NCBI RefSeq assembly: GCF_000425545.1
Contig: NZ_AUDQ01000010.1
Location: 1 to 64,000 of the forward strand
Direction: 5' to 3'
From: Sporosarcina ureae DSM 2281
GTDB taxonomy: Bacteria > Bacillota > Bacilli > Bacillales_A > Planococcaceae
Length of the DNA stretch: 64,000 bases
Below are positions 52,567 through 60,319 of this stretch, one piece after another. Under the pieces are notes generated by a model, which was not told the origin of the DNA, did no database searches, and was given only the letters and a program-made list of their open reading frames with translations. The position numbers and the translations under genes were made by a program. Every line of letters starts with the position of its first letter. The stretch's first letter is position 1.

Positions 52567-53400
52567 GTGACAGAACCTAGACAACCTGAGGATACACAAA
52601 AAGGGATCAGTCGTAGAAATTTCATGAAGAATACCGGCTTATTGGCTGGAGGTTTAGTTGGCGGATCATTATTCGGTGGCTTATTGACTAATCAGCTCCA
52701 AAAACCAGGCGAACCTACAGACTCAGGGAAAGAAGTCGGCCATTTACTCGAAGCTCGGACTTTTTTCAGTAATGGCGAGGACTTTCTTATCCTATCCGCT
52801 GCTACTGAAAGGATATTTCCGAAAGATGATTTAGGCCCCGGTGCTATCGAACTTGGTGTACCTTACTTTATCGATCGACAACTTGCCGGCGAATGGGGTA
52901 TGAACGGAAAAGAATATATGAAAGGGCCGTTTTTACAGACAGGTACCGTAGATGCATATGAAAGCCAAGCAGACACGAACCAAGACACAGGTCCAAACGC
53001 CGATACGCAAGTACCTACACCAGCCGTCAGATATCAAACTCCTATGACAAGAGGAGATATCTTCCTAGAAGGTGTACATGCATTAGAAAAAACGGCACAA
53101 GAGAAATTCGAAACAAATTTCCCTAAGCTAGAGCCGGAGCAACAAGATGAAATTTTGCAGATGTTCGACGATGGAAAAGCGAAGATGAACGGTGTCGCTT
53201 CGACAACGTTCTTTAATCTGCTATTACAAACAACTATTGAAGGTGCGTATGCTGATCCGGTCTATGGTGGGAACCGCAATATGGAAGGCTGGAGGATGAA
53301 GGAGTTCCCTGGTCCACGTATGAGCTATACAGCAGATATCGAAAAAGAGGACTTCATCGTAATGAAGCCTGAAAGCTTACGGAATTACCAAGGACACTGA
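52567..53400 (+). CDS. Tat-exported gluconate 2-dehydrogenase subunit 3-like protein
   Basis: A 277-residue protein with a twin-arginine signal, SRRNFMKNTGLLAGGLVGGSLFGGLL (Arg16-Arg17), then the gluconate 2-dehydrogenase small-subunit domain: LILSAATERIFPKDDLGPGAIELGVPYFIDRQLAG and FFNLLLQTTIEGAYADPVYGGNRNMEGWRMKEFPGPRM. The GTG at 52567 has AAGGAGGAG upstream and is preferred over a start at 52507. The small subunit probably carries the catalytic subunit through the Tat pore, since the latter has no signal. The gap to the next gene is 17 nt. Confidence 0.9.
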   Translation: MTEPRQPEDTQKGISRRNFMKNTGLLAGGLVGGSLFGGLLTNQLQKPGEPTDSGKEVGHLLEARTFFSNGEDFLILSAATERIFPKDDLGPGAIELGVPYFIDRQLAGEWGMNGKEYMKGPFLQTGTVDAYESQADTNQDTGPNADTQVPTPAVRYQTPMTRGDIFLEGVHALEKTAQEKFETNFPKLEPEQQDEILQMFDDGKAKMNGVASTTFFNLLLQTTIEGAYADPVYGGNRNMEGWRMKEFPGPRMSYTADIEKEDFIVMKPESLRNYQGH

Positions 53401-53417
53401 TAACAGGAGGAACTCAT

Positions 53418-55163
53418 ATGGCGAAAAAACTAAAAAAAGTAGATGTAGTCGTAGTAGGAAGTGGTTGGGCAGGTGGTGTAGTTTCTGCCGAGCTAGCGAA
53501 AGCTGGCTATCAGGTAGTAACGCTGGAACGGGGTAAAAAGCAGGACCGACAAGATTATATAGGTGTTAAAGATGAATTACGTTATACAGATCGTTACGAG
53601 ATGATGCAAAATCTATCACCTGAAACGATTACATCACGGGTGAAACTGGAAGACACCGCTCTTCCCGTCCGCACAAGAGCAGAAATGATGGCTGGGACTG
53701 ATTTAGGTGGGGGTAGTGTGCACTGGGCAGGTGCTACATATCGCTGGAGAGCTATCGACTTTGAATTACGTTCCAAGACCATTGAACGGTATGGCAAGGA
53801 AAAAATTCCTGAGGGCATGACGATCCAAGACTGGGGTATTACGTATGATGAGATGGAGCCTTATTACGATAAATGGGAGAAAACTGCCGGAATTTCAGGT
53901 GAGCCTGATCCGCTTGGCGACAAGCGTTCAAATGATTACCCTAACCCTCCTATGCTAGCATCACCTGCCGTGAAACTGTTTAAAGAAACAACGGAGAGAA
54001 TGGGTTATCATCCATTCCAAGTCGCTTCCGGTAACTTATCACAAGCCTACACCAATCCGGACGGTGAAAAATTAAATGCTTGTATGTTCTGCTCTTATTG
54101 TACGATGTATGGCTGTGATTTCACGGCTAAATCGGATCCATTGGCTACAGTTATTCCGACTGCGCGCAAATCTGGAAACTGCGAAATTCGTACCAATTCT
54201 TTAGTGCGTCGTGTACTGCATAAAGACGGTAAAGCAACCGGTGTAATGTTTACTGATACACGGACAGGTATTGAATATGAACAACCAGCAGACGTTGTTG
54301 TATTAGGGGCATTTTCATTCACCAACAATCGCTTGTTGATGCTGTCAAAAATTGGGACACCATATGATCCAACAACACGCAAAGGAACCATTGGACGTAA
54401 CTTTAATGGGCAATTCAATATCACATTCCTTGGGGCAAGAGGATTCTTTGAAAAGAAGAAGTTCAACCTCTACATGGGTGCAGGTGCGCTTGGTGGTACT
54501 TTGAGTGACTTTGCCGGTGATAACTTTGACCACTCTAATGTAGATTTCATCAATGGTGGCGGTATCGAATTACGTCAATATGGCGATGGGGCTATTGCAT
54601 CAAACCACGTCCCAAGTGGCACGCCGAAATGGGGACCTGAGTTCAAGAAAAAATCGATCCATTATGCGAATCGCTCGCTAGTAGCATGGTATACTCCAGC
54701 TGTTATGTCATGGTGGCATAATTACGTGGATCTAGATCCAACATACAAAGATGAATACGGAGATCCCCTATTACGTATTACAAATCGTTACACAGATCAT
54801 GATCGGAACATGGCCAAATTCGGAATTGAAAAGTGTAGTGAAATCATGAAAGAAATGGGCGCTGATATCGTCGATGAAGATGAAGTGCCTGAAGAGTTCG
54901 ATCATATATATTCGGGTGGTCACTATGCGGGCGGAATTATTATGGGGGCCGACCCTGAAACATCCGCAGTGAATAACTACCTTCAAATGTGGGAAATGGA
55001 TAACCTATTCGTAGTGGGCGGTTCAGCATTCCCTCAATTCGGAGGACATCACCCCACTTCAACAATCGGCGCGTTGGCATATCGTGCTGCTGAAGGCGTA
55101 GAGAAGTATTTAAAAGAAGGCGGCCAGCTTGCAGAAGCCAAGCAAGAAACATTAAACGCATAA
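53418..55163 (+). CDS. GMC-family dehydrogenase, FAD subunit (gluconate/glucose dehydrogenase type)
   Basis: A 581-residue GMC oxidoreductase. FAD-binding motif VVVGSGWAGGVVSAEL (GSGWAG at 14-19), GTDLGGGSVHWAGATYRWR, and a C-terminal active-site region GGSAFPQFGGHHPTSTIGALA with histidines. An unusual C-x2-C-x2-C-x4-C motif occurs at Cys222, 225, 228 and 233; related FAD-glucose dehydrogenases carry a 3Fe-4S cluster in a similar Cys region. It probably oxidises a sugar or sugar acid on the outer membrane face together with the Tat-signal subunit. A cytochrome c subunit is missing nearby. Confidence 0.9.
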   Translation: MAKKLKKVDVVVVGSGWAGGVVSAELAKAGYQVVTLERGKKQDRQDYIGVKDELRYTDRYEMMQNLSPETITSRVKLEDTALPVRTRAEMMAGTDLGGGSVHWAGATYRWRAIDFELRSKTIERYGKEKIPEGMTIQDWGITYDEMEPYYDKWEKTAGISGEPDPLGDKRSNDYPNPPMLASPAVKLFKETTERMGYHPFQVASGNLSQAYTNPDGEKLNACMFCSYCTMYGCDFTAKSDPLATVIPTARKSGNCEIRTNSLVRRVLHKDGKATGVMFTDTRTGIEYEQPADVVVLGAFSFTNNRLLMLSKIGTPYDPTTRKGTIGRNFNGQFNITFLGARGFFEKKKFNLYMGAGALGGTLSDFAGDNFDHSNVDFINGGGIELRQYGDGAIASNHVPSGTPKWGPEFKKKSIHYANRSLVAWYTPAVMSWWHNYVDLDPTYKDEYGDPLLRITNRYTDHDRNMAKFGIEKCSEIMKEMGADIVDEDEVPEEFDHIYSGGHYAGGIIMGADPETSAVNNYLQMWEMDNLFVVGGSAFPQFGGHHPTSTIGALAYRAAEGVEKYLKEGGQLAEAKQETLNA

Positions 55164-55342
55164 TGAGCCAGGCAGTCCGAAAGATGCCGTTGCTTTTGTT
55201 CTACGCTTTCCATAGTTTACGTAGTATGTAAAAATTAGTACATTTCATAAATTAACGGGGTTGTTGCATAAACCTCTTACCGTCGAAGACTTACGTAATA
55301 ACCATCTGAAGTATATAGCAAGGCTCATCCATCCCAGACGCT
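55164..55342. other. Non-coding interval
   Basis: No gene is supported. It contains no recognisable promoter or RNA apart from the terminator that follows. Confidence 0.4.
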
Positions 55343-55393
55343 AAAGAAAAGCTCGGATCGGCAGTGTAATACCGCCAATCCGAGCTTTTCTTT
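55343..55393. terminator. Bidirectional terminator
   Basis: A 16-bp perfect stem, AAAGAAAAGCTCGGAT and its inverse, between convergent genes. Confidence 0.9.
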
Positions 55394-56828
55394 ATCGCAC
55401 ATTAGAAACAACAATGCCTAATCGACCACGTTCAATAGCACTCAACTTATACATATGCTGGCGGAAACAAGACATGACAAACGTGTGCATATTGGCTTGT
55501 GTGACGTAATAGACAAACCATGGTATAGATGGTAAATAGTCATGAATCGCAATGATTACTTCATTCGATCCTGGAATCTTTCGGAACTCCATTCTGCCGC
55601 GTTCATTGGAATCAGGATCCATTAATAGGCCGCCCGTTATATAGTAAAGTGAGCGATCTTTTGTACTACGATCTGCAGAATAACTTAACTCGAGCAATGT
55701 CCGATTACCGAGGAAACCGATTCGGCAATTTAACTGGTCGTCTACGTCGGTTTTCACCCAAGGATTCAAGAGCGTAGAAAGCCATTTTACGTAATAACGT
55801 GCAGTTTCATCCGCAGTCCAGTTATAAGGTAATTCAATTCTTTGCACTGAACGAACATCTTGCTTAAGCGGCCCCATTGTTGGCTTCTTCTTTGACACTT
55901 CTTTTTCTTTCAATTCCGCCTCCAGTGCTTCTCTTGCAGCTTGAATGAACGGGATTTCTCCATCACTAATCCCTTCCATGTAACGCTCGGAATGGACGAC
56001 CATTGGATGTTTCAAACTCTCCACTAACGGATACACAATCTCTTTTGGTGTTTGTGTAACTAAACGTAACCAGAGCCTCGACAGACTTAAGGAGAAGAAT
56101 GGCACATCTAACATTTTTGATCGCGTTCCCGCTACTTCAGCAGTCTTCACCATCATCGACTTATACGTCATGACTTCGGGGCCGCCTATATCCATAGATC
56201 GTTGCGCGGGTTCAAAGTCCAATATTAATGAGCTTAATGATTTTATCACATCATCCAGTGCTACAGGCTGTGTATTAGAGCGTGTCCACTTAGGTAAAAT
56301 CATTACTGGAAGCCTTCTAACTAGCTTTGATAAAATCGGGAAAGAAGAACCTTTTGGACCGACAATTAGCCCTGCACGTAATGCGGTAACAGGAACGTTA
56401 TATGAGCGTAAAATCCGTTCTACTTCTAAACGGCTTTTCAAATGGCGTGATAAATCTTTTTCATCTTCATCGGGGCTAATTCCGCCCAAATAAACAATTT
56501 GTTTAATTCCTTGTTTTTTAGCTGCCTGCGCAAAGTTATCCGCTAAAATAACATCCATATCTTCAAAAGTACCTTGAGATAATTTCGCTGATTTTAGCAT
56601 AGAATGTACGAGATATACCGCAATGTCCGCACCAGCCAAGCTCTTCTCAGCATCTTTCATAGAAAACAGATCACAAGACCGCCACTCAACGTCTTTCGTA
56701 TTCTCCCGCCGATCTCCATTTCGTGACAGACCAATAACTTTTGCTTTTCCTTTTAGCTTTTTCAATAAATTATTGCTTATATATCCACTAGCACCCGCAA
56801 CGGCTACAACCAATTTCCCTTCTCCCAT
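55392..56828 (-). CDS. Atypical SDR with DUF2867 domain
   Basis: A 478-residue protein. The N-terminal half is an NAD(P)-binding extended/atypical SDR (VAVAGASGYISNNLLKKL; YLVHSMLKSA; IVYLGGISPDE; VTALRAGLIVGPKGSSF). The C-terminal part, from about residue 325, is a DUF2867 (START-like) domain with YVKWLSTLLNPWVKTDVDDQLNCRIGFLG. Similar two-domain proteins occur in many Bacillales; function unknown. Divergent from the TetR gene, and an 11-mer shared with the TetR downstream region sits at its promoter. Confidence 0.85.
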   Translation of the reverse strand: MGEGKLVVAVAGASGYISNNLLKKLKGKAKVIGLSRNGDRRENTKDVEWRSCDLFSMKDAEKSLAGADIAVYLVHSMLKSAKLSQGTFEDMDVILADNFAQAAKKQGIKQIVYLGGISPDEDEKDLSRHLKSRLEVERILRSYNVPVTALRAGLIVGPKGSSFPILSKLVRRLPVMILPKWTRSNTQPVALDDVIKSLSSLILDFEPAQRSMDIGGPEVMTYKSMMVKTAEVAGTRSKMLDVPFFSLSLSRLWLRLVTQTPKEIVYPLVESLKHPMVVHSERYMEGISDGEIPFIQAAREALEAELKEKEVSKKKPTMGPLKQDVRSVQRIELPYNWTADETARYYVKWLSTLLNPWVKTDVDDQLNCRIGFLGNRTLLELSYSADRSTKDRSLYYITGGLLMDPDSNERGRMEFRKIPGSNEVIIAIHDYLPSIPWFVYYVTQANMHTFVMSCFRQHMYKLSAIERGRLGIVVSNVR

Positions 56829-56855
56829 ACAACTCCCACCCTCTCTCGTACGTGT

Positions 56856-56866
56856 ACAGTAAAACT
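56856..56866. promoter_or_regulatory. ACAGTAAAACT element, copy 1
   Basis: This 11-mer lies just upstream of the SDR/DUF2867 gene. An inverted identical copy lies at 57611-57621 in front of the GNAT-MATE genes. Candidate regulator site. Confidence 0.35.
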
Positions 56867-56968
56867 ACCCTGTATAAGGAGTTTATAAGCCTATATAATT
56901 AAATAATATTGTTTTTAAGTAGCGGTCTTTGCTTTTTATATTAAAAGTACTTATACTAGATAAGAACG

Positions 56969-57000
56969 ATGAAAACTGTATATGTTTTTTTAGTTTTCAT
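56969..57000. promoter_or_regulatory. Inverted repeat in front of the TetR gene
   Basis: ATGAAAACT and AGTTTTCAT are perfectly inverted, 14 nt apart, about 29 nt before the TetR start. Candidate autoregulatory operator. Confidence 0.45.
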
Positions 57001-57028
57001 TCGGTATATACGGATAGGGGTACGATAA

Positions 57029-57589
57029 ATGAAAGCACGTATTATGAAAGCTTTCCTCGAAGAAGTTCATGAAAAAAGTATGAAGTTTACGATGGATGAT
57101 CTAGCCAAAAGACTAGGTATCAGCAAACGGACATTATACGAACACTTTTCTTCGAAAACGGAAATTTTAGATGCGATGATCGACTCGACATTACAGGAGT
57201 TCGACGAAAAAACCGATATCATTATGAAAGACGATGAACTACATCTTGTCGATAAGATTAAGAAAGTCATTACGGTCATACCGAAATACAATGACTTTTA
57301 TAACTGGCAAATACTTGATCAAATGAGAAAAACACATCCCCAACAATGGGAGCGAGTACACGCTGCACTTCATGAATGGGATGAACTTCGTGAATTAATT
57401 GAACAAGGAATTCATGAAGGGATCATTGCAGATCAAAACGTAGAGTTACTTATGAAGTTGATTATAGATGCGACCAACTCTACACTTGATCGAAAGTTTT
57501 TCTACGAAAATCGTATGACGGTAACCGAAGCATTGGATTCCATTGTTGATATCCTGTTGTTCGGATTTATTAAGAAAAGTGATGACTAA
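57029..57589 (+). CDS. TetR-family repressor
   Basis: A 186-residue TetR-type regulator. Helix-turn-helix: FTMDDLAKRLGISKRTLYEHFSSKTEILDAMID. The C-terminal ligand domain is variable. It is divergent from the SDR/DUF2867 gene and upstream of GNAT and MATE genes in the same direction, so likely targets are itself, the efflux genes and perhaps the SDR. AGGGG lies 8 nt before the ATG. Confidence 0.92.
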   Translation: MKARIMKAFLEEVHEKSMKFTMDDLAKRLGISKRTLYEHFSSKTEILDAMIDSTLQEFDEKTDIIMKDDELHLVDKIKKVITVIPKYNDFYNWQILDQMRKTHPQQWERVHAALHEWDELRELIEQGIHEGIIADQNVELLMKLIIDATNSTLDRKFFYENRMTVTEALDSIVDILLFGFIKKSDD

Positions 57590-57610
57590 ATAAACTAATA
57601 AAACAAAAGA

Positions 57611-57621
57611 AGTTTTACTGT
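57611..57621. promoter_or_regulatory. ACAGTAAAACT element, copy 2 (inverted)
   Basis: AGTTTTACTGT lies 30 nt before the GNAT start and is the exact reverse complement of the element at 56856-56866. Confidence 0.35.
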
Positions 57622-57651
57622 TTTACAAAAAAATGAAAGCGAGATGGAATT

Positions 57652-58116
57652 ATGAGCCTCCACGCATGTGAGGTAACGAATGAAAATTGGCAGGATGTTG
57701 CCTATTTATCCGTACACGAAAACCAAAAGAACTTTATTGAAAGCAATTCATTTTCACTAGCACAATCTCAATTCGAACCAGAATGGAAGTCCATTGGATT
57801 ATATGATGGAGAGGAATTAGTCGGCTATGCTATGCATGGACGTGAAGCAGATGGAGACGTATGGCTTGATCGCTTTATGATAGATCAGCATCACCAAGGC
57901 AAAGGTTATGCTAGCAGATTTCTTAAACTTCTACTTACGAGAATGGAAGAAAAGTATCAATGCAACAAGATATATTTAAGTATTTATCCAAGTAATAAAG
58001 CCGCACAGCATTTATATGAAAAATTCGGTTTTAAGTTAAATGGTAAAATTGATGATGTAGGTGAATTCCCTTGTCTCATCATGGAACTTGATCTTCAAAG
58101 GAGCCCTGTGCAATGA
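57652..58116 (+). CDS. GNAT acetyltransferase (PaiA/BltD-like)
   Basis: A 154-residue GNAT protein. Acetyl-CoA loop: DRFMIDQHHQGKGYASRFLKLLLTRM; C-terminal LSIYPSNKAAQHLYEKFGFKLNGKI. Resembles spermine/spermidine acetyltransferases such as BltD, which in B. subtilis is paired with an efflux pump. Here the MATE pump gene overlaps by 4 bp (ATGA), a comparable pairing. Substrate is inferred. Confidence 0.88.
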   Translation: MSLHACEVTNENWQDVAYLSVHENQKNFIESNSFSLAQSQFEPEWKSIGLYDGEELVGYAMHGREADGDVWLDRFMIDQHHQGKGYASRFLKLLLTRMEEKYQCNKIYLSIYPSNKAAQHLYEKFGFKLNGKIDDVGEFPCLIMELDLQRSPVQ

Positions 58117-59459
58117 GTTCTTCTTCACCCAAGTTCAATAAATTGGATACTGAGCCAGTAGGACGTATCTTTTTACGTTATTTAATACCGTCAACTGTCG
58201 GTATGTTGCTGATGGCAATCAATATTGTGGCGGATGGTATCATGGTCGGTAATCGATTGGGTGCAGAAGCATTGGCGGGAGTCGGAATTTCGGCTCCCGT
58301 TTATACCATCTTTTTTGCTATTTCTTTATGGATTGGTATAGGTGCCGCCACAAAATACTCGATGGCAATGGGTGCTAAAGATGTGCTTAAAGCTCGTTCG
58401 ATTTTCACGCATGCAATCATTTCCATTTTCTTATTCACCATTATATTAGGCTTAACCGCCTTTATTTTTAGAGATTCGCTAGCATACGCACTTGGAGCGA
58501 ATACCACTACATTTCCTTATGTATCGCAATATTTATTTGTGATTTTACTGTTTGGCTTTATCTTTACTATAGAAAATACATTTAGTATTTTCGTGCGTAA
58601 CGATGGAGCACCGAACCTTTCGATGGCTGGGTTAATTGTGACGTCGGTCGTCAACATCATCTTGAATTATGTGTTCTTATTCATTTTGGATTACGGTGTT
58701 GCCGGTGCTGCAACCGCTACAATTATCGCTTCCTTTATGGGCATGTTAGTACTGCTCGCCCACTTCTTTAAGAAGAATAATAACTTAAAATTGATTCGCT
58801 TAAAGTTCAATAAAAAGCTGTTCCTAGCCATTCTTTTCATCGGATTCCCGAGCTTCCTTTCCGAGTTGGGAATTTCCTTCTTTACCATTACACATAATAT
58901 TGCGTTCGAACGGATGGCCGGTACAGAAGGTGTTGCGGCATTCTCTATTTTGAACTATGTGCACAGTGTCATGCTTATGCTATTCCTCGGGATGGGTGGT
59001 GCGATTCAGCCGCTGATCAGTTATTATCAAGGCTCTGGTAACCGGATAAGGATGAAGGAAACCATTAAAAAGGCCACTCTCACAGTCGTCATCGCGGGTG
59101 CTGTGTTCTTCCTTGTCGGACAGTTTGCAGCAGGCCCTATCGTGTCTATTTTCGGAGACTTCCCGCAAGCTGTCAGAGATTTAGCTACTACTGGAATTAA
59201 TCTATTCTTCTTTGCCTATTTGTTCACAGGTACGAACTTTGTCATGATGACTTATTATCAATCTGTCGGCAATGTACGGATGGCCACTTGGATCACCGCT
59301 TCACGCGAAATCATTGTCATGTTGATTTTCTTGATGATCTTGCCACGCATCTTCGGATTGAATGGTATTTGGTTATCCATTCCCGCTTCTGAGCTTGTCG
59401 TATTTATTGGCGTGTATTTATACCAAAGGAACGCTACTCGACATTCGTTAATCGGCTAG
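58113..59459 (+). CDS. MATE-family efflux transporter
   Basis: A 448-residue 12-helix MATE protein: RIFLRYLIPSTVGMLLMAINIVADGIMVG at the start, FSIFVRNDGAPNLSMAGLIVTSVVNIILNYVFLF in the middle, and MMTYYQSVGNVRMATWITASREI. It exports drugs or cationic metabolites by Na+ or H+ antiport. It is last in the TetR-GNAT-MATE cluster and translationally coupled to GNAT. Confidence 0.93.
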   Translation: MSSSSPKFNKLDTEPVGRIFLRYLIPSTVGMLLMAINIVADGIMVGNRLGAEALAGVGISAPVYTIFFAISLWIGIGAATKYSMAMGAKDVLKARSIFTHAIISIFLFTIILGLTAFIFRDSLAYALGANTTTFPYVSQYLFVILLFGFIFTIENTFSIFVRNDGAPNLSMAGLIVTSVVNIILNYVFLFILDYGVAGAATATIIASFMGMLVLLAHFFKKNNNLKLIRLKFNKKLFLAILFIGFPSFLSELGISFFTITHNIAFERMAGTEGVAAFSILNYVHSVMLMLFLGMGGAIQPLISYYQGSGNRIRMKETIKKATLTVVIAGAVFFLVGQFAAGPIVSIFGDFPQAVRDLATTGINLFFFAYLFTGTNFVMMTYYQSVGNVRMATWITASREIIVMLIFLMILPRIFGLNGIWLSIPASELVVFIGVYLYQRNATRHSLIG

Positions 59460-59589
59460 GCACTGGTCTATAGAACGGTACGGAAACATAAATCATTGTT
59501 CTAAGCAGCGCGTTCCATAGAATTAGTGTGAGTACGTGTTGTAGTAGAGAATGTTGCACTATTTTTGTTCCTTTCATCAATAAGAGTGC

Positions 59590-59595
59590 TATACT
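59590..59595 (+). promoter_or_regulatory. Likely -10 box of the cobalamin leader RNA
   Basis: TATACT lies about 20 nt upstream of the aptamer. No strong -35 is present at 16-18 nt; TTGTTC is at 19 nt. Confidence 0.45.
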
Positions 59596-59611
59596 GAAAG
59601 AGCAACTGAAT

Positions 59612-59800
59612 ATCGTGTTAGAGATAGGTGCGTTTATTTTTCTTAAACGCTTAAAAGGGAAATTGGTGAAAAACCGATGCTGTCCCGCAACTGTGAGTTG
59701 GAGTATAATTCGTTACCACTGTTTCACCGTAAGGGAAATGGGAAGGTGAATTATACGTTGAAGACGAGCCAGGAGACCTGCCTAGATCAGTACACACCAA
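59612..59800 (+). promoter_or_regulatory. Cobalamin riboswitch
   Basis: The conserved B12 core is present in order: TAGGTGCGTTTA, TTAAAAGGGAAATTGGTG, ATGCTGTCCCGCAACTGTGA and GAGCCAGGAGACCTGCC. No recognisable B12 or cobalt gene lies downstream: only a 48-codon frame, a terminator and a 73-residue protein gene before a convergent ABC operon. It normally turns expression off when adenosylcobalamin is bound. Confidence 0.95.
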
Positions 59801-59826
59801 TACCCTACGCGGATAGGAGGTGTCAA

Positions 59827-59973
59827 GTGCGGCTTATGAAAAATCATACACAAGCCGACGTACGAAAAAACGGAATCAGGACATTCATTAGGTGGCTTCG
59901 ATATAGTTTCTATCGATCCAGCATATGTGTATTTCCTGCCGAACCGTTTAATTCGTCACGGCTTCCCACTTAA
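59827..59973 (+). CDS. Possible 48-residue leader peptide
   Basis: The frame starts at GTG (59827) with AGGAGG exactly 6 nt upstream, and ends right before the terminator stem. The product is basic (RLMKNHTQADVRKNGIR and onward). No family was recognised. It could be a leader peptide, a gene fragment, or chance. The ideal ribosome site is the only support. Confidence 0.3.
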   Translation: MRLMKNHTQADVRKNGIRTFIRWLRYSFYRSSICVFPAEPFNSSRLPT

Positions 59974-60009
59974 CATCCTTCCAGGTATTTACCGGAAGGA
60001 TGTTTTTTA
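59972..60009 (+). terminator. Terminator after the cobalamin riboswitch
   Basis: The stem AACATCCTTCC / GGAAGGATGTT is followed by TTTTTTAT. It is about 170 nt past the aptamer and probably forms the off state. Confidence 0.9.
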
Positions 60010-60049
60010 TGTCAACGAATCCATACAAACACGATGAGGAGAATGAATT

Positions 60050-60271
60050 ATGCACAATCAAACAATTGATGATTTTACAAACTTATTAAAGGACACATTG
60101 ATGTCGGATCGAGTGAGCACTCACTCTACTCCCCTTCCTATACTAGTGGAAAATGTAAAGAAACAAATTGCTGAAGACACTTCAAATGACTCTGCAGAAA
60201 AAAGTAAACAACTAGCTAATTTAGATAAAGCATATCAAATCGTAGTTGCTGAATTAGTAGGTAGTAACTAA
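60050..60271 (+). CDS. Small soluble protein behind the cobalamin riboswitch
   Basis: A 73-residue hydrophilic helical protein (MHNQTIDDFTNLLKDTL; LVENVKKQIAEDTSND; LANLDKAYQIVVAEL). No family recognised. GAGGAG precedes the ATG. It is the only gene that read-through of the riboswitch terminator could express, and it ends at its own terminator. Its helical composition resembles anti-sigma-factor or FlgM-like small proteins, but I do not claim it is one. Confidence 0.65.
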   Translation: MHNQTIDDFTNLLKDTLMSDRVSTHSTPLPILVENVKKQIAEDTSNDSAEKSKQLANLDKAYQIVVAELVGSN

Positions 60272-60278
60272 TTCGCAA

Positions 60279-60316
60279 TAAAACACCCCTGACCTTGCAG
60301 TGTCAGGGGTGTTACT
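60279..60316. terminator. Bidirectional terminator
   Basis: The stem AACACCCCTGAC / GTCAGGGGTGTT, between the 73-residue gene and the convergent ABC permease gene. Confidence 0.9.
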
Positions 60317-60319
60317 GCG

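Noticed and set aside
53594-55161. Minus-strand frames inside the GMC dehydrogenase gene
   Set aside because: They are antisense shadows of a clearly coding + frame with a conserved product.
55240-55300. Insertion-sequence end suggested by GGGGTTGTTGCATAAA
   Set aside because: Only a loose resemblance to IS6-type ends; no inverted partner, target duplication or transposase fragment nearby.
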